This document shows positions 7,036-7,885 of a stretch of 7,885 nt of DNA, in pieces. The first letter of the stretch is position 1, and each line of letters starts with the position of its first letter. The DNA is from DATDEW01 sp046590205 (GTDB lineage: Bacteria; Bacteroidota; Ignavibacteria; Palsa-1295), in the NCBI GenBank assembly GCA_046590205.1, contig JBKJTT010000013.1, positions 1-7,885 on the forward strand. Direction: 5' to 3'. The translations under genes and the position numbers were made by a program. The notes beneath the pieces were generated by a model that saw only the letters and a list, made by a program, of their open reading frames with translations, was not told the origin of the DNA and made no database searches.

Positions 7036-7482
7036 TTAATATGTTAATCCCATTGCGCGTGCTTCTTCAAGCTCATCGCTGGCTATCATCTCAATAGTCT
7101 CCCATGGGCAGTACTTTGCGCAAAGCTTACAGCCGATACAGACATCCTCGTCTATCATCACAACTCCATTGACGGCAGCATGTGGGTTCGTGGCAATAAT
7201 ATGTTCGGGTCCGGGAATATGGTAGATACAGTCAACGGGGCAAAACTCGACGCATACGTCACAGCCGGTACAGCCCTCCATGTGGACGACTGCCAAAAGC
7301 TTCGCTTTCTTCTTCTTGGCTACCGGGGCTTCAGCTACTGCAACTTCTTCGGTTGCTTCGGCGCTGGCTGGCGCAGGTTTTGGCGCTACAGGAGCACCCG
7401 ACGGCGCAGGTGTGCCGATCGTGCGATCTGCCCCGCTACGGAGCCATGGTGGTGTGGGACGGGACGAGCTTGCTTCTGCCAT
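7036..7482 (-). CDS. 2[4Fe-4S] ferredoxin with Ala/Pro-rich N-terminal tail, first gene of the bc operon
   Basis: A 148-residue soluble, presumably cytoplasmic iron-sulfur protein. Two complete cluster motifs are present: Cys71, 74, 77, 81-Pro and Cys115, 118, 121, 125-Pro, the bacterial 2[4Fe-4S] ferredoxin pattern; Cys85 is extra. A stretch of about 28 residues between the motifs is longer than in clostridial ferredoxins and resembles the seven-iron or Alvin types in spacing, but all eight cluster cysteines are here. Residues 1-60 are not part of the fold: RPTPPWLRSG, then Ala/Pro/Val-rich sequence and KKKKAK. The PPWLR motif recurs at the cytochrome b C terminus. The ATG is the only one possible, as TAA lies two codons upstream; AGGA directly abuts the ATG, too close for a normal ribosome site. 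It heads the operon, 25 nt before the Rieske gene, which suggests a partner role with the bc complex (inference). Confidence 0.9.
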   Translation of the reverse strand: MAEASSSRPTPPWLRSGADRTIGTPAPSGAPVAPKPAPASAEATEEVAVAEAPVAKKKKAKLLAVVHMEGCTGCDVCVEFCPVDCIYHIPGPEHIIATNPHAAVNGVVMIDEDVCIGCKLCAKYCPWETIEMIASDELEEARAMGLTY

Positions 7483-7642
7483 TCCTTACTTAAACTCTCT
7501 CGTGTTGTTGAGTTCGACACAAAAAACAACCTGCAAAAACGCTTTGTTCGGTAATCCGAGATAACTATCAGAGAAAGCAATAATAACCCAGATTATGAAC
7601 CGGAATTGCAAATTTGTAATTCGTAATTCCTAATTGACTTTG
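7483..7642. other. Intergenic region between tRNA-Val and the bc operon
   Basis: A 160-bp spacer that should carry the operon promoter, but I see no convincing match to a sigma-70 pair or to TAnnTTTG on the minus strand. A weak hairpin (arms about 7502-7507 and 7515-7520, one mismatch) falls in the presumed ferredoxin leader. The tRNA-proximal end is AT-rich and repetitive (see 7602-7630). Confidence 0.4.
7602..7630. repeat. AT-rich imperfect palindrome with short AATTC repeats
   Basis: GAATTGCAAATTTGTAATTC (7603-7622) is a 20-bp palindrome with one mismatched pair position, followed by GTAATTCC, so GGAATT at 7602-7607 can also pair with AATTCC at 7625-7630. It sits 13 nt past the 3' end of the tRNA and might help end its transcript, though there is no T run to make it a standard terminator. 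Confidence 0.45.
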
Positions 7643-7718
7643 TGGGCGCTGAGGGATTCGAACCCCCGACCTACTCGGTGTAAACGAGTCGCTCTAAACC
7701 AGCTGAGACTAAGCGCCC
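7643..7718 (-). tRNA. tRNA-Val (anticodon UAC) with one extra nucleotide in the D arm
   Basis: On the minus strand the acceptor arms GGGCGCT (7718-7712) and AGCGCCC (7650-7644) pair perfectly, with discriminator A at 7643 and no encoded CCA. The anticodon stem ACTCG/CGAGT closes the loop TTTACAC, giving anticodon TAC (valine). The T arm GGGGG-TTCGAAT-CCCTC is normal with one G-U pair. The D arm reads TA-GTCTC-AGCTGGTTTA-GAGC where GCTC is expected, so there is one extra T (base 7708), either bulged after G10 or leaving a 3-bp CTC/GAG stem. Total length is 76 nt instead of the 75 expected for this loop structure. It may be functional, a decaying copy or a sequencing insertion. Confidence 0.93.
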
Positions 7719-7735
7719 TTATCTCGAAATCTGTG

Positions 7736-7770
7736 CAAAAATACGACTTTTCAACTCCGTTTTTTCAAAA
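7736..7770 (-). promoter_or_regulatory. Candidate Bacteroidota-type promoter for tRNA-Val
   Basis: TATTTTTG on the minus strand (7743-7736) exactly fits the Bacteroidota -7 consensus TAnnTTTG, and TTTTG at 7770-7766 can serve as the -33 element. The gap of 22 nt is slightly longer than the usual 19-21. Transcription would start roughly 10 nt before the tRNA 5' end, and the element lies after the terminator at 7790-7824, where a tRNA promoter is required. Confidence 0.55.
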
Positions 7771-7789
7771 TTCAATTTTCTTTTCCCAC

Positions 7790-7824
7790 AAAAAAAATCC
7801 CCTCTCCAAAGCAGTTGAAGAGGG
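7790..7824 (-). terminator. Rho-independent terminator for a minus-strand gene beyond the right edge
   Basis: On the minus strand CCCTCT, one mismatch, CAA, a 5-nt loop, TTG, one mismatch and AGAGGG form a hairpin (7824-7800), followed by GA and eight T residues (7797-7790). It implies that a minus-strand transcription unit ends here and that tRNA-Val is transcribed separately. Confidence 0.75.
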
Positions 7825-7836
7825 AAAATATCTTGC

Positions 7837-7885
7837 TCCCTTCTCCCTTGCAGGGAGAAGGGCTGGGGATGAGGGTAGAATCTAC
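7837..7885. repeat. GC-rich REP-like palindromic element (runs to window edge)
   Basis: CCCTTCTCCCT (7838-7848) and AGGGAGAAGGG (7852-7862) form a perfect 11-bp hairpin with a 3-nt loop TGC, followed by CTGGGGATGAGGGT. This layout matches a family of intergenic repeats I recall from many bacterial genomes (a CCCTCTCCC hairpin followed by a TGGGGTGAGGG box). Only one copy is in the window and its right limit is unseen, so its repeat status rests on recognition rather than on copies seen here. Confidence 0.6.

Noticed and set aside
7483..7642. Specific promoter for the ferredoxin-led operon
   Set aside because: Partial matches such as CAAATTTG and GTTTTTTG exist, but none has both elements at acceptable spacing, so no call is made.
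1..7885. CRISPR array, insertion sequence or phage genes
   Set aside because: No regularly spaced direct repeats, transposase, integrase or phage structural motifs were seen; apart from the terminal REP-like palindrome the window is ordinary chromosomal gene content.

Overview
The window reads like a piece of a Bacteroidota/Chlorobi-group chromosome, for example an Ignavibacteria- or Kapabacteria-like lineage. This is an inference. It rests on the style of the split cytochrome b complex, several starts with weak or no Shine-Dalgarno signal, and a TAnnTTTG-type promoter element just upstream of a tRNA gene. No marker gene here fixes the taxonomy.

Layout, left to right. A plus-strand gene enters from the left edge and ends at 357; it is the C-terminal part of a YihY/BrkB-family membrane protein. 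It converges on, and overlaps by 14 bp, a minus-strand lipoprotein gene (344-1153) with a blue-copper (cupredoxin) site. An intrinsic terminator at 1171-1205 separates that gene from a five-gene minus-strand cluster. In transcription order the cluster is: 2[4Fe-4S] ferredoxin (7482-7036), Rieske iron-sulfur protein (7010-6279), cytochrome b N-terminal half (6252-5230), cytochrome b C-terminal half/subunit IV (5209-4295), and a 1014-residue octaheme c-type cytochrome with a membrane anchor and a long coiled-coil stalk (4273-1229). The gaps between these genes are only 20-26 nt, so they look like one operon ending at the 1171-1205 terminator. Further right are a tRNA-Val(UAC) gene with an extra nucleotide in its D arm, its likely promoter, a terminator for a minus-strand gene beyond the right edge, and a GC-rich REP-like palindrome at the window end.

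How the genes may work together. The Rieske protein, cytochrome b and subunit IV form the core of a quinol-oxidising bc/b6f-type complex. No cytochrome c1 or f gene is present in the cluster; the octaheme protein occupies that place and is the likely periplasmic electron exit. The cupredoxin lipoprotein next door could be a further acceptor. On the cytoplasmic side the operon adds a ferredoxin. The ferredoxin N terminus and the cytochrome b C terminus both carry Ala/Pro-rich tails with the same PPWL(K/R) motif, and the Rieske protein has a long Pro/Ala-rich cytoplasmic N terminus. This suggests, but does not prove, a ferredoxin-docked bc complex that links cytoplasmic ferredoxin to the quinone pool. 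That possible link is the most interesting part of the window.
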